A DNA stretch of 64,000 nt, taken from assembly GCF_048544455.1 (NCBI RefSeq), contig NC_133534.1, positions 120,800,269 through 120,864,268 of the forward strand, read 5' to 3'. Position 1 is the first letter of the stretch. The number at the start of each line of letters is the position of its first letter. The notes under the pieces are model-generated. The model was not told the DNA's origin, ran no database searches, and was given only the letters and a program-made list of their open reading frames with translations. Positions 11,755 to 23,600 of the stretch are shown here, one piece after another. Made by a program: the position numbers and the translations under genes. This DNA is from Silene latifolia. Lineage: Eukaryota > Streptophyta > Magnoliopsida > Caryophyllales > Caryophyllaceae.

Positions 11755-13247
11755 TGACACGCCTGTCGTTGACTGTCAAAAATAAAACCTAACGGTCTCA
11801 ACTAAATATGTAGTAGAGGCAAATGAGTATCGAATCCTCGGGAGGTAATGCAACTACATTTGTCTATCTCTAATCCTATGGTAACAATGGGGTTGATTGA
11901 ATTTTTGGTTCTAAACTACGGAGTTGAAAGAAGAGAAATAAGGCAGAGAGCAGTGAAGCAAGAAATATGAATTAACTATCAATAAGAGGGAGACATGTCG
12001 GGAACTCGGTTCACTACGGTAGATCAACAACTTAGCAGTAAATGATTCAGACGAACTAATGCGAGACGGATATTAGAAGGTCCTTTCGGTCCACTTCCCA
12101 CCCTAAAATACCACTAACTTAACTTTCGTCCTCATTAGGGGAGTCTCATCATTTATAGCAGGCCTATTTAATCCAATCTTTCGATCCAGGACTAATTGTT
12201 GATTTAATGGGTGACATAGAAGCGTGCACTCAACTAGGTCGGTGATTACAGTTATATTGCTATAGTGACAGAGTCTCTTATATCAATTCGTCTAATTCAT
12301 TCACTACGTCGTCATTATTCTACCACAGATCCCCTAATCCCAACATGAGGGGAGATTAGCTACTCATACTAGTAATTAATCTAACAGCACATAAAATCCC
12401 AGCAGAAGACATAACGGAATAATAATAAAGCGCGATGATAGAAATTAGGGCAAGTAAGAATAAATGCATAAACAATAATTAAAGGCAACAAGAAGGTTAA
12501 TTATTATTAAGAAAAGGAGGAGATTACAATCTGAGCAATCCGGCGTAAAGAACGACGAATCCGAGTGCAATAATCCCAAGGTGAAAAACAACGTAAAAGT
12601 CACAGTAGTTCTTCTAATATGAATGATAGTAAAAGAGATAGTCTAAGAGTAAAAAGGGATGCCTAATTAACCTAGTAATCCTTGGTTAAATAGGAAAAGT
12701 CTAAGTGTTTATGCGGAAGTACTAAAACACGGCTAATTAAAGCCCCACGGCGTCAAAAGCCTCTCGATCGAGTAGATTAGACTACTCGATCGACCATCAG
12801 CTCAGGGGAAACTCCTCGATCGACCTTCAGGGAACTCGATCGAGGATCGGTCATGTGTGGATCACTCGATCGAGTAAGCGAGCTCGATCGAGTCTTGGGA
12901 AGCTTAGGAATCACTCGATAGACCACCAAACAGCTCGATAGACCACCAAACAGCTCGATAGACCACCTGGGTCTTCAATTCAGCTCACGTCTTCACCAAA
13001 ATGCCTCGTAAAGCGTGCAACGACACTTCTAAGTGCAACATCTCACTGGGATGGTCCGTCTCCTCTAAATGCATGCAAAAAGGGCGAGAAAAGGGCATGG
13101 TTCCGCTACTTTTGCGATCATTCCTATAAAAAGGACAAAATACAACAAAGTAGCCAATTCGGGGCAAAATACTATAAAAACAGTATATAAATGCATAAAA
13201 ATACGTGCTGAAATAGGCCAAAAAGACTATACATTAGGCACGTATCA
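11755..13247 (-). repeat. LTR 3 of array D (5' LTR in sense orientation)
   Basis: TG...CA LTR of 1493 bp adjacent to the primer binding site and followed by the right GCAAG target duplication. Compared with LTR1, many CAG/CTG sites are altered, e.g. ACAGCTG to ACATTTG near 11857. Confidence 0.9.
12763..12968 (-). promoter_or_regulatory. CTCGATCGAG palindrome cluster in LTR 3 of D
   Basis: Same cluster as in LTR1 and LTR2, with three CTCGATAGACC units at its right end. Likely a U3 regulatory array, inferred from its place upstream of the LTR core. Confidence 0.6.
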
Positions 13248-13252
13248 GCAAG

Positions 13253-13944
13253 CCTAAACTATATGATATATGTATGTCGCTTCATGGTTTAACCTCCCCA
13301 AACCGATTTTAAACACTATTTCTAATGTAGGAAGAAAGGGGTTTAATCATGAGGTAACTACATAAATGCAACTATACATGAGAGATAGGAAAAAAAAGGG
13401 TTCTTACAATCATTGTAGGAGATGAAGATGGTAGATAGGAAGCATATATAGCCATAACACGAGCCACATGAGAGAAAATGAGGAATTCCAGGGTCAACCC
13501 GCTCCAGATAAACTCAACCCGCTCGGGTTGGTAGTGAACCCGCTCCAGATGATTTCAACCCGCTCGGGTTGGCAGCAAAGACGGACGTCTTTCTTAAAAT
13601 CCGCGCGGATTCTTGGGCAGGGAACTTTTCTTCTTTTCTTAGCCTTCAACCCGCCCGGATTTATCTCGGGATGGGCGTCTTTTTTTTTAGATTTTGGCCC
13701 AACACTTTTCCCTTGATAACACACTTACTCATAAGCCCAAATTTTCCATTTTCTTCATTTCTTGACATTTTTCATCTTCTCATTTTTATGAATTTCCTTC
13801 AAAAACTCAATTAAAAATATGATATCCCTCCCTTTCATCTCTCATGCAATTTATTAAATGAATGCAAAAGTATACTAAATGCATATATACAAATTAATGG
13901 TTATTAAGGAACTCCATCAAACCAAAGATTATCAATAAACAATT
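13253..13944 (-). mobile_element. Element A internal spacer with palindrome array
   Basis: Right part of A's internal region, downstream of its ORF in sense orientation. It carries the palindrome cluster (13494-13680), a TATA-like TATATAT at 13444-13450 and a G-rich tract (13291-13310). The position where F has ORF2 holds no ORF, so A has lost it. Nothing else is recognised. Confidence 0.55.
13494..13680 (-). promoter_or_regulatory. AACCCGCTCGGGTT / CGNNCG palindrome cluster of A (internal)
   Basis: CG cores start at 13500, 13520, 13541, 13561, 13582, 13602, 13652 and about 13672 (spacings 20, 21, 20, 21, 20, 50, 20). Sites include AACCCGCTCGGGTT, GACGGACGTC and ATCCGCGCGGAT. In sense orientation the TATATAT box at 13444-13450 follows. 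This is the internal cluster, as in F and D. Confidence 0.65.
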
Positions 13945-14985
13945 TCATGGAAAATCATCACTAGCACTCAAAGCACGTAGAAGTCGGTCAAATTCTTGGG
14001 AGTGGGACATGAATAGGCATGCATAGCAACACAAGATTATGCAATTGAAAAATGCCCAAGTAAAAGACCGAACAAGCATATCAAGAGCATTATGACAAAA
14101 ATCATAAGAAAAATGATGGACGGAAGGAACATGAAATGGGTAGTTGGTTGGCAATTCACTCAACTCATCCTCCAAATAGTCAAAATCACCACATTCAATG
14201 CAAGTGCTCTCATTATCATCCAAGGTGATTTCAAGAGTGTCTAATTGAGGTTCCCAAATGTCCTCATCATATTCCTCATCCCAACAAGGTCCATTATCAA
14301 AGGAGTTGTCGTAACAAGGGTCACCAAGTTCAACACAATTGTCTCTCTCAAATATATCATCCTCAAAGGGTGAGTTTTCACTCAATCTCACATCCATATC
14401 ATTCTCACTTTTCCCATTAACATCAAATTCCATGGAGGTTGATTTCATTGAAACACAAGAAGAGTAGGATGACGGCATCCAAGCATTAGTTTCACAATGA
14501 AGAATGTACTCCTCCTCATCATCACTCTCCTCATATAGCACTCCATCTTCCCAAAGTGGGGTAGTTTTGTGGAGAAAGTGGGTTGACTCAAGGTTATATG
14601 CAGGTTTCTCATCCTCACAAATCTCATTTTCATCATAGTTTTCCTCAATGAATTTTTGAAATGTGGCTTTTATCACTTCCATACCTTCCTTGGCATTCTC
14701 AAAGATGTCATGTATAGTTTGCTTAAGACAATGGGTGGTCATGAACTCAACAAATTCCCAAAATTCCTTACAACTCATCTCACATATCCTACCACCACTC
14801 AAGTAAAATGCCAAGTTACGGGTTTCAAGGTTCATGCCAGTATAAACAACACAACATGATTCATAATTTGGAATAGTAAAACCATGATCCCAAGCATGAG
14901 TCATATAATCTTCAAATCTAGCAATGTACTTATCAAAAGACTCATTTTCATGTTGCCAAAAAGTGAATGTAGACTTGTTGAGCAT
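13945..14985 (-). CDS. Divergent gag-like protein of element A
   Basis: An uninterrupted minus-strand frame of 346 codons from the first ATG at 14985, which begins 86 bp after the primer binding site (the frame stays open further upstream without an ATG). Residues about 8-85 resemble the C-terminal half of a plant Athila capsid: HENESFDKYIARFED, then an HG pair, a YTGMNLETR block and WEFVEFM, parallel to the gag of F. The N-terminal capsid half, the zinc knuckle and the protease are missing. The middle is very acidic with Cys pairs (CIECGD). Near the C terminus a hydrophobic run (AFFNCIILCCYACLF) could span a membrane. Probably an accessory or degenerate gag; function unknown. Confidence 0.6.
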   Translation of the reverse strand: MLNKSTFTFWQHENESFDKYIARFEDYMTHAWDHGFTIPNYESCCVVYTGMNLETRNLAFYLSGGRICEMSCKEFWEFVEFMTTHCLKQTIHDIFENAKEGMEVIKATFQKFIEENYDENEICEDEKPAYNLESTHFLHKTTPLWEDGVLYEESDDEEEYILHCETNAWMPSSYSSCVSMKSTSMEFDVNGKSENDMDVRLSENSPFEDDIFERDNCVELGDPCYDNSFDNGPCWDEEYDEDIWEPQLDTLEITLDDNESTCIECGDFDYLEDELSELPTNYPFHVPSVHHFSYDFCHNALDMLVRSFTWAFFNCIILCCYACLFMSHSQEFDRLLRALSASDDFP

Positions 14986-15070
14986 GTGAAATGGAACAAG
15001 TACAATAAAACTCAAGAAAAAGAAGCACAACTAAAACTAGACAAAAGAACAATTCAAATAAACAACACCG

Positions 15071-15088
15071 TCCCCGGCAACGGCGCCA
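15071..15088 (-). other. Primer binding site of element A (tRNA-Asp type)
   Basis: The minus strand reads TGGCGCCGTTGCCGGGGA, the Athila-type site complementary to the 3' end of tRNA-Asp and identical to that of F. It lies 3 bp from the LTR. Confidence 0.9.
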
Positions 15089-15091
15089 TTT

Positions 15092-16367
15092 TGATGGGTT
15101 GATGTCGTCGGGTCACATCCAATCAAACACATTTATAATACTCAACATACAACTAGTTAGTGGTAAGTCGAGGTCGATCCATGGGACGGTGGTTACTCAA
15201 TTTATTCAATCTAATTATGGTTATGCTTGGGGTTGTCACAATTATAATGGGTTAATGATTCTAAACTAGTGAAAGTAACAAAGTAAAGCAAACAATGAAC
15301 TAGGAAATGTAAAAAAATGACTAGAAGCACTAGGATGTCATGGGTTCATAAGGGATTCATGGGAGTTGAACATACAAACATGTTTCCTACTAGATGCAAG
15401 AAATTATTGTTATGATGGATCGAGTTGGTTTATATCTTACAATCCTAGGAAGGTTTGGGTCCCGGAGCCGAATCAATTAGATTGTACAACACCTACAAGT
15501 CGACTTAATCCTCCCTATCCAACTATATGCATGGTCTAATGAGACTCGAGTTGGTTTATGTCTTACAAGTCGCACTGAAAAGATAAGTGATGGTTGTAAA
15601 TGCAAGGATTCATAGGCTTAGCATTTCATCAAACATAACATGTGCATAAGTTGAAATCACAACAAGCAAGCAAATTAATTATGGAATCATATTAGATTAA
15701 GCATGAATCATTCCCCATGTTTATTTCCCCTAATTACCCATTAATCCTTAATCTAATATGTTTTCATAATCAAATTGCTTGCTTGTTGTGATGTCAATTT
15801 TATGCACATGTTATGTTTGATGAAATGCTAAGCCTATGAATCCTTGCATTTACAACCATCTCTTATCTACTCAACTTGACTTGTAAGATATAAACCAACT
15901 CGAGTCTTGTTAGACCATGCATAGAAGTTTAATAGGAGGAAAGTAAGTCGACTTGGAGGTGTTGTACAATCTAATCGATTCGGCATCGGGACCCAACTCT
16001 TCCTATGAACCGTAAGACATAAACCAACTCGGTTCCTTTACACCAATAATTGCTTGCAACTTTGTAAACATGTTTGTATGATCAACTCCCATGAATCCCC
16101 TATGACCCCATGATATCCTAGAACCCTTAATCAATTGTTTACATCCTTCCTTTTATTACTTGTTTTACCTTATTGCTTGCATTAGTCTAGACACAACTAC
16201 AAACCCAACCAAATTGTGACACTAGCATAAATTGAGATAGATGGACTTAGAACCCAAAGCACATCGTCCCATGGATCGACCTCGACTTACCGCTAACTAG
16301 TTGTTTGTTGAGTATTATAAAAAGTGTTTGATTGGATGTGCGACGACCAACTCTTCTCCCGATCAAC
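15092..16367. repeat. Large imperfect inverted repeat in the LTR of A
   Basis: 15092-15735 and about 15745-16367 are inverted copies of the 3' half of the LTR (R/U5 and the PBS-proximal end), meeting near 15740. The LTR then resumes at about 16368 with a second direct copy of roughly 100 bp already seen at about 15653-15745. A transcript across it would fold into a hairpin of more than 600 bp. Confidence 0.8.
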
Positions 16368-16865
16368 ATCACAACAAGCAAGCAATTTAATTATGAAAAC
16401 ATATTAGTTTAAGCATGATTAATCCCATATTTGTTTTCCTTAATTACCCACTAATACTAGCTAAAGAGACTACTCACTTATTATCATTGTAAACATGTCA
16501 TTAATGGTGTCAATCATCACAACAAGTGTAAACATGATAAGAGAATGAGGAAACAAACAATAAAGAGTAAAGGGTAAAAGAATTATGCCAAACTTGAGAT
16601 GATTCCAAATAATAAAGCAAAGAATAAAAGAAGAGAACTTGATTGATTGATGAAGAGTTGTCAATTCTCTAATAATAACCCTATAATATTCAATTACCCA
16701 AAAGTAAGAAACTTGAACAATAATTAAGGAAAGATTAATGTGTAGTTTGTGGAAAGATTAAAGAGTAATCTATTCTAATCTATCCCTAATCTAATCTAAG
16801 AGGAATTTCTAATGTGGAGGCTTTCTACTCTAAAAACTTGATGCTTTGATTATTTACAAATGGGG

Positions 16866-16873
16866 TATATATA
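16866..16873 (-). promoter_or_regulatory. TATA box of the LTR of A
   Basis: TATATATA on the minus strand, about 100 bp downstream (sense) of the palindrome cluster and at the same place as TATAAATA in the LTR of F. Confidence 0.55.
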
Positions 16874-16955
16874 GTAGAGCTTCATTAGGTTAACTAAAGC
16901 TAAACTAGTAATTAACATTTGTGAGTTCTAAGCAGGGAATCGCTAGTCTTTCGGA

Positions 16956-17138
16956 GAGATGAGCATCTCAGCTGAAGACGCCACGATCCGCTCGTCCAGG
17001 AGGGGAATCCGCTCGGATTGTTACAGAGGTGGACGAGCGTCTTTGGGCAAATCCGCTCGGATAATCCGAGCGTCTTCAACGCTTGGACGCTCGAATTCTG
17101 GCTCTTGGACGGGCGTCTTGTCTCCTTTGCCGCTCGGA
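16956..17138 (-). promoter_or_regulatory. CGNNCG palindrome cluster in the LTR of A
   Basis: CG cores at 16989, 17010, 17034, 17054, 17067, 17088, 17110 and 17131 (spacings 21, 24, 20, 13, 21, 22, 21), with motifs AATCCGCTCGGAT and GACGAGCGTC. The related GAGATGAGCATCTC at 16956-16969 forms the TATA-proximal edge. Confidence 0.65.
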
Positions 17139-17426
17139 TCCTTCTTCAGAATCCTTCTCTTCACTTACTTATCATTCTAGAGGGATTAGTCTTTAGTTCT
17201 TGCCTCTCCTTTATACTCGTTCAACCAAGATCGTCAATGTCCTTCCAAATAAGCTCAAGAGACGAAAATTTCCGACTAATTGTCTCCTTTCCTACAAATC
17301 AAACACGAAGCAATAGGAAAGCAAAATAGGAAGCATTTGATGGATAAAAAGGCTATGAGACGCTATAATAATGTGCAAAATAGGCTCAATTAGAGGACTA
17401 AATGTGCGCAAATAATGTTCACATCA

Positions 17427-18829
17427 ATAATCAAGCAATTATTGTTGTGATGGGATCGAGTTAGTGTATATCTTACAATCCCTAAGAAGGTTTGGGTCCC
17501 GGAGCCGAATCGATTAGATTGTACAACACCTACAAGTCGGCTTAATCCTCCCCATTCAACATTATGCATGGTCTAATGAGACTCGAGTTGGTTTATGTCT
17601 TACAAGTCTCATTGAAAAGATAGGTGATGGGTAAAAAATGCAAGGATTCATAGGCTCGCATTTCATCAAACATAACATGTGCATAAGTTGAAATCACAAC
17701 AAGTAAGTAAATAAATTATGTGAACATATTAGATTAAGCATGAATCATTCCCCATGTTGGTTTCTCCTAATTACCCATTAACCCTAGCTAAGAAAACTAC
17801 TCACTCATGATCAAGTTTAACATGCTAACAAGGTTGTCAATCACATTAACAAGGCAAAATATGATGAATGAATGAAAATGATTAACAATAATTAAAGCAA
17901 GGATTAAGAGAATTATACCTATGGAGATTCCAAAATAATAATGCAAAGAATAATAGAAGTACTTGATGATTGATGGAAGGTTGTCAATCTCCCAATAAAC
18001 GCAATGATCTTCTAATTACCCAAAATAAATGATGAACAATAGAGAAATTAAGGAAAGATTAAGTATTGAGATTTGTATTAAGACTAGATTAAGTGTTGAT
18101 TATAAGATTAAGATGAGATTACTAATTGATTAAAACGTGATTAAGAGAGTATTAAGATTGCTTGCTAATCTAGGTAGTACAAAGGGATATTTATACTAAA
18201 TATTAGGTACAAAGATTAGGGTTACTAATGGCTTAAATTACTATTAAGACCCTTAAGAAAAGTTGAGGAAGTGCTCCTCTCCAAGGAGATGCGCATCTCC
18301 GTTTTGCTAGTCCCGCATAGATATGCTCGTCCCGAGCGGCTTGGAAGCTGGCACGGATATTTCTGTCAGGAGATCCGAGCAGATCATAGGGGAGACGCTC
18401 GGATCCTAGGGCTTCAAGACGAGCGTCTTAAGCTCGGGACGCTCAGGTTGTTGTGTAGGGAGACGTCGGGATTGCTTGCAATCCGCTCGGTTTCTGGGTA
18501 AGACACTTCACTTTTCTTCAATCCTCAACAATCCGCGAGGATCTTGTTGGGGATGCAAGGATCCTTTCATCGTTGCCCAATCTACTTTATTATCTACATA
18601 GGCCTTCTAGTATCGTCTTCCCTTTGATGCTTGGTCATTAGATGCGATCAATTTAGCTCCATTTCGCCATGTAAATACAAGGTTTGCACTCCTCTCCTAT
18701 AAAGGAAACAAAACCTCAAAGAATATGGAAAATGGGAAACTAAAGATAGTAAATAACCCAATTATGCACTATAAAGCATAGGAACGAGGCTAATTCGAGG
18801 ACTAAATGTGCTCAATATGAGTTACATCA
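17427..18829 (-). repeat. 3' LTR of element B, truncated by insertion of A
   Basis: Its right edge, GTTACATCA, is an LTR start on the minus strand next to a polypurine tract (18830-18845). On the left it stops at 17427 where A begins, about 310 bp short of the LTR end by comparison with A. Those bases should lie beyond A, left of this window. A minus-strand TATAAATAT lies at 18187-18195. Confidence 0.75.
18285..18545 (-). promoter_or_regulatory. Palindrome cluster in the LTR of B
   Basis: Starts at its TATA-proximal edge with the perfect 16-bp palindrome GGAGATGCGCATCTCC (18285-18300), followed by CGAGCGG, GACGCTCGG, GACGAGCGTC and ATCCGCTCGG sites, several decayed. The TATA-like box at 18187-18195 follows in sense orientation. 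Confidence 0.55.
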
Positions 18830-19268
18830 AACATCCCCAAACCGAACCTTTGCTCGTCCCGAGTAAAGAGGCGACAAAAACTAGGACCCTTATTCAAACT
18901 AACCTACTATTATAGCCGATGTGAGACAATTAGCGATCTCACTCCGCCCCTTCAACTCACAACAAGACAACTATGAAGTAGGATGCCTTCTTGCAAGGCA
19001 AGGTGGGGCTTGCCAAAATAGTGATACATCCAATCATTAAAGCACACAAATCATGTAATGGATGCATCTACAAAAATGAATAGCCACTTTTCTCATCTAA
19101 GTGGCAGAATATATCTAAAGGGGAAGCAATCTAAGGGTACATATTCCATCATAGATATGGTTTCTTCAAACTAATAAGCCTAGAAGGATACCAATAAATC
19201 ACCTCCAAGTTGTGTCAAGCTAGGGTACCTTTGTTCTCAATCGTTAAATGCTTTCGCCAAGAGTAGAC
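18830..19268 (-). mobile_element. Element B, 3' end of internal region (left of copia insertion)
   Basis: Reverse complement of F 37440-37873, including the polypurine tract at the LTR edge and the block with AGGCAAGGTGGGGCTTGCC. No gene. It continues at 40154 beyond element E; the flanks TCCCA (19269-19273) and TCTCA (40149-40153) are the slightly diverged target duplication of E. Confidence 0.75.
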
Positions 19269-19273
19269 TCCCA

Positions 19274-20587
19274 TGTTGGTGTAAGTGTCCCCGACAATAA
19301 TGCGATCACACTTGTCGATCGTATTGATCACATATTTAAATCTCATATCAAGAATACGAAAGGGATGATACATTACATATATAGTCAACTGGTCCACACA
19401 TATCGGTAATGATTGGCTGGCTAGAGTTTGACATTACTGTCGTGCGACGGTGGTGATCAGTTGATCCCTTGAGGTCACACCTAAAGGACGATTCCCTTAA
19501 TTGAAAAGGTTAATTAATTGTATGTCGATGCAGATAGATTAATTCCTTAAAATTGAACAAATTATTAGCATAAGAGAGAAAATGACATCTTATTATAATG
19601 TGATTAAATAAGATTTTATTTAGTAATTTAAGAAGTTATATTACTAAAATTAATCGGTGTTTGCGAAACACACGAGATGAGAATGATAAGTTAGTCAGAA
19701 TTACAAGATGTTGTGAATTATACTAACTAGTATTTAAATGACCATTTTTTGTGAAAGTAATTTTGAATTACTGGTCAATTTGTTAAATGTGATTTATTTA
19801 ATTTATAAATGATATTTAATTTATTAAATATGCATTTTAAATTAAAACATGACATAAGACATGTCAAATGTCACATGACATACAATTGTACAATTGACAA
19901 AAATAAAATGGACTCCATATTACACATGGTGACCGAAATTGGTGGGCAATTTTGAGAAGTTTTGTCTTATTCATTTGTCTTATTCATTTGTCTATGACAC
20001 TTGATAGTGACTTGACCATGACAAAGCCTTACACTAGTTTGTCTTGTGAAGACAAAAAAATAAAAAGAAAAGGGTCCTAAAGACCTCCCCCCCCACCGGT
20101 TTTGTCATTAGACATGTTGAGAGTTTTTCTCTCAATTTTTTCTATTCTGTTATGTTTTTTGAAAAACAACATTCTCTCTCTTGTTCTTCATAAATTCAAG
20201 TTTTATGAATCAAATTCGTTCAAATCAATCACTAATAATACTAGTAGTAGTATATGAGTATTAGTAACCGATTTTAAGGTAAACCACATTACAAATATCT
20301 AGTACATGTTAGTTTGTGGGATTTCGGGATAGTCTTGGGTGCTACTTATTGGAGGGCTTCTATTTTTGAAGTCATGAATGTTCATCCATTATTGGAAAGC
20401 TGAAGAACTAACAAGAAGGAGATCTTGTTGGTGCCCATAAATGACCGAAATTTAGATGGTGAGAAATCGATTTTCTTTTCTCTTCTTATTTAGTTTGCAT
20501 GCATAAGATCAACAATTTATTTTATGACTAAATAAATTTTAACATATATGAATATGTTGAGTATAATGAGATTAATTTTTCCTATTA
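19274..20587 (+). repeat. 5' LTR of copia element E
   Basis: Full-length counterpart of the split 3' LTR. The uninterrupted stretch at about 20011-20050 is the equivalent of the empty site for the F insertion: it reads ACCATGACAAAGCCTTAC where E's 3' LTR is broken at CAAAG. The 3' end of this LTR is diverged (CTATTA instead of CTAACA). Confidence 0.85.
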
Positions 20588-20589
20588 AG

Positions 20590-20602
20590 TGGTATCAGAG
20601 CC
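20590..20602 (+). other. Primer binding site of element E (tRNA-iMet type)
   Basis: TGGTATCAGAGCC two bases after the 5' LTR, the usual copia site. Confidence 0.9.
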
Positions 20603-23600
20603 TTAGGTTGTTTGCATGCAAATCGGTTTATAGTTTTTCCGAGTTATATGATTAACATACAAAACTAATTAAATTGGTTTTATGAAGAAAAACCTTAAAT
20701 TAAATTTGCATGTTAAAAGTTTCTGGTCCTAAGTGATTTTTAGGACATTTTGGTTTATTTATGGATTTTATTGTTCATTTTATATAATAATGGCATCAAA
20801 ATGTGATTTTATGATAAAAATGTCATTTTTGGATTAAAATTAGCTAAACTTCAATTTTTCCAGTGGTGTTTTGATATGTTTTCACATATATTATCTTATG
20901 ATGACCTGTAAATTTTCATAATTTTATGAGTTTTTATGCTTGAAATATGGATTTTTCATGATAAAATCGAATTTAAATGGAAAAATAGGTTAATATGAGT
21001 AATATTTTGAATCTGGTCATAACAAATTAGTATGTTGTCACATGAAATTTTAAAAGATGTGTGTAAAATAATTGGCTATAATGAAGTCTTTATGCATGAT
21101 TTATGATTTTTTGATGAAAACTAACATAAATAGTGACTTTAATTAGTGAAAAATTGCTAAAACATACTTCATGACTAAGGAAAAATGTCATATGTTGCAT
21201 TTTATCACCTATTTCAGATCTAAAAGTGAAAACTAAATAAAAATAATTCTTCTCTTATTTTTATGGTTATTATTGATAAATCCGATAAACCGCAACATTG
21301 TTTTTCCTCGATAATTTTCGAAAATTTTAACCTAAGTTTTTTAACATTATGAGTGTCATGGTATTTTTCCAGAATGTTCATGAGTTTAAATTTTAAATTT
21401 TGAATTTATTTGAAAGTTTTATGATTTTATTTGAAGTTTATGGTATTATATTGTAATTTTAAGTCCTTTTATTAACAATATTAAGAAATATAAGTTAATT
21501 ATTGTCAATAATATTAGTGGAGACTAATTTTGAGTCCTAATATGGTTAGGGTAATTAACTTGTGCATAAATATGAATTTATGTAATTTTTGTGATTTTAA
21601 AAGGTTAAATCACGCAAATCCGTAAAAACCGATTAGTATACGATATTGGCTCCTTAAAGGCGATTTAGCATAAAATTGGGCATGTTCATACATATTATAA
21701 TGCTGCATTTTATTTATGATTGTCATATTTTAATTTTATGTAATTTTTGAATTATGTAATTTTACTTAGTATGGCCTTAGTTTTTAATTGATATTACCCG
21801 AAATGTATAGGAATATCGATTCGGTTGTAATTTTTTGTGATCTCGTATCACCATTTTGTAATTTAATAGATTTATCTTTATTTTAAATACAAATGTATAA
21901 TAGGAAATTATGTTATTTGTTATGTAATTTATTTATTCTAGACTTCCTTGAAGACGGTGCCACACGAGAAGGCGATCCATTAAAGACGGTGTTACCTCGA
22001 GATGCGTGCCAAAACCGAAGTTCAAGGGACCAATGTAGTTGGTTTCCGAATATGTAATAGTTTATTAGATTTACTTTTTCTTAGGAAGGCCATACTAGGA
22101 ATTTATTTATGCTTTGCATTTTATTTATATGTTGCATGCATCACTAAATCGCCATAACTAAAACATGCATTATCATTTAAACGAGTATTTCGACCGTGTC
22201 AATTACAATTATCATAGTTCACCGCTTTAGTTCACTTAAAACGTGATAGATAATAAATTGACATGACCTCTCGCTAAAATAAACAATTGAGACTTAGCCT
22301 TACCAAAAAGTAGAAACCATGAAAACCTATTTCATGAGGGAGTGAGCTCGGCCCTACAGGGGTACAAACCTTGTTACGTAGGGGAAGTGGGTGATAAATG
22401 TCTATCCACCGAATTCATGTTGATAAGGGATGAATCGGCCCTACCGTGCCCAAGTTGATGTGGATTTGGATCATGGACACATTTATTCGAAATTTGAATT
22501 GAGCTCAACGGAAGTATTCGTGACCGTAGTCGCATGTGTTCCGGGCTAAAGATAAATATTAATGTAATTTTATCGACCATGAGTTCTAAAAGTAGAATCA
22601 ATTAAAGAGTTAATCCGCCGAGTTATATTGATAAGGGATGAATCGGCCCTACCGTGCCCAAGTTAATATGAATTTGGATCTTGGAATTATTTATCATAGT
22701 TGGGTAGAGGCACTATATAACTGCTTTACTTGTTATTTACAAGTATTAATAAAATGACAAATGTTAAGTTTTCCACTATTCCGTTATCATATTGTTCTAT
22801 TTCTTTACCACAATTCATATACGATATCATTTCGATTTTTATTCAAATCTCCATTAAAACATTGTAACTATAGACAAAAATTTGAATTTTTCTTCTAAAA
22901 ACCTCGTATTATCCATTGTAAGGATCTCTTGTGAAGAGTATAGATTAGAGTTATTCATTATCAAACAGGCTTTTGATTCTTGACTAACACATCTACTTAT
23001 AATGGATTGTTTCTCACATGCTTAATTGAATTAAGTACTTTGAAACGTTACATCATTTTGGTAACTAGATTTGTTTGAAATCAAAATTGACCAAAATACC
23101 GCAACCACATCAATGAAAGTTTTAAGACTAAACAAATTAATTGAAGAGTAGTCTTCATGAAATTCAATTTTGCTTCTCTAAGCAAAGACTCATTGAATTG
23201 AGTGGGAGCATTCTCTTAAACCGTTAAGAAAAGGACGAAGTTCAAAGAAGTAAAATTAGAATGGAATTGATACAAGGTAATGTTAAAAGTGAAGTAATTG
23301 AGAATAACGATACTAAACCTATCAATCCCGACCGATAAAGTTTCCATTGTTGTAATTGTTGGACGCTAGAAAGGAAACTATCCCAAGTTATTGAAGAATC
23401 AACAAGTTAGTTGTGGGACATCTAATGGGACCTTCTTCTTTAAATGTTTATTTGATTAAAATTTTGCTAGTACTACTCCGTCAATATTAGACATCGGTGG
23501 TGGTTTTCATCATTGTATTTGATACATAGGATGATTAGAATATGACGACTAGCAACAATGATGTCGAGAGATAGAGTCATTATGTACTCAATCTACTTTT

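Larger units (their letters stand above)
713..13247 (-). mobile_element. Tandem LTR retrotransposon array D (3 LTRs, 2 internal regions)
   Basis: Three LTRs of about 1.49 kb (713-2194, 3960-5453, 11755-13247) alternate with a short (1765 bp) and a long (6301 bp) internal region. The outer ends are flanked by a perfect 5-bp target duplication GCAAG (708-712 and 13248-13252), while no duplication flanks the inner LTRs, so the array derives from one insertion that later expanded by unequal recombination. LTRs start and end TG...CA. The primer binding site lies left of LTR3, so the element reads on the minus strand. It is Athila-like by its gag-PR remnant and ORF2 remnant and has no reverse transcriptase. 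It is inserted in the internal region of element A. Confidence 0.85.
15092..17426 (-). repeat. 5' LTR of element A, enlarged by an inverted duplication
   Basis: TG...CA LTR; the minus strand starts TGATGTGAACATT at 17426 and ends before the primer binding site. Its 2335 bp reduce to about 1.7 kb, the size of the F LTR, when the inverted segment at about 15745-16370 is removed. It is related to the LTRs of F and B throughout. It is inserted into the LTR of B, since B sequence begins at 17427. Confidence 0.8.
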
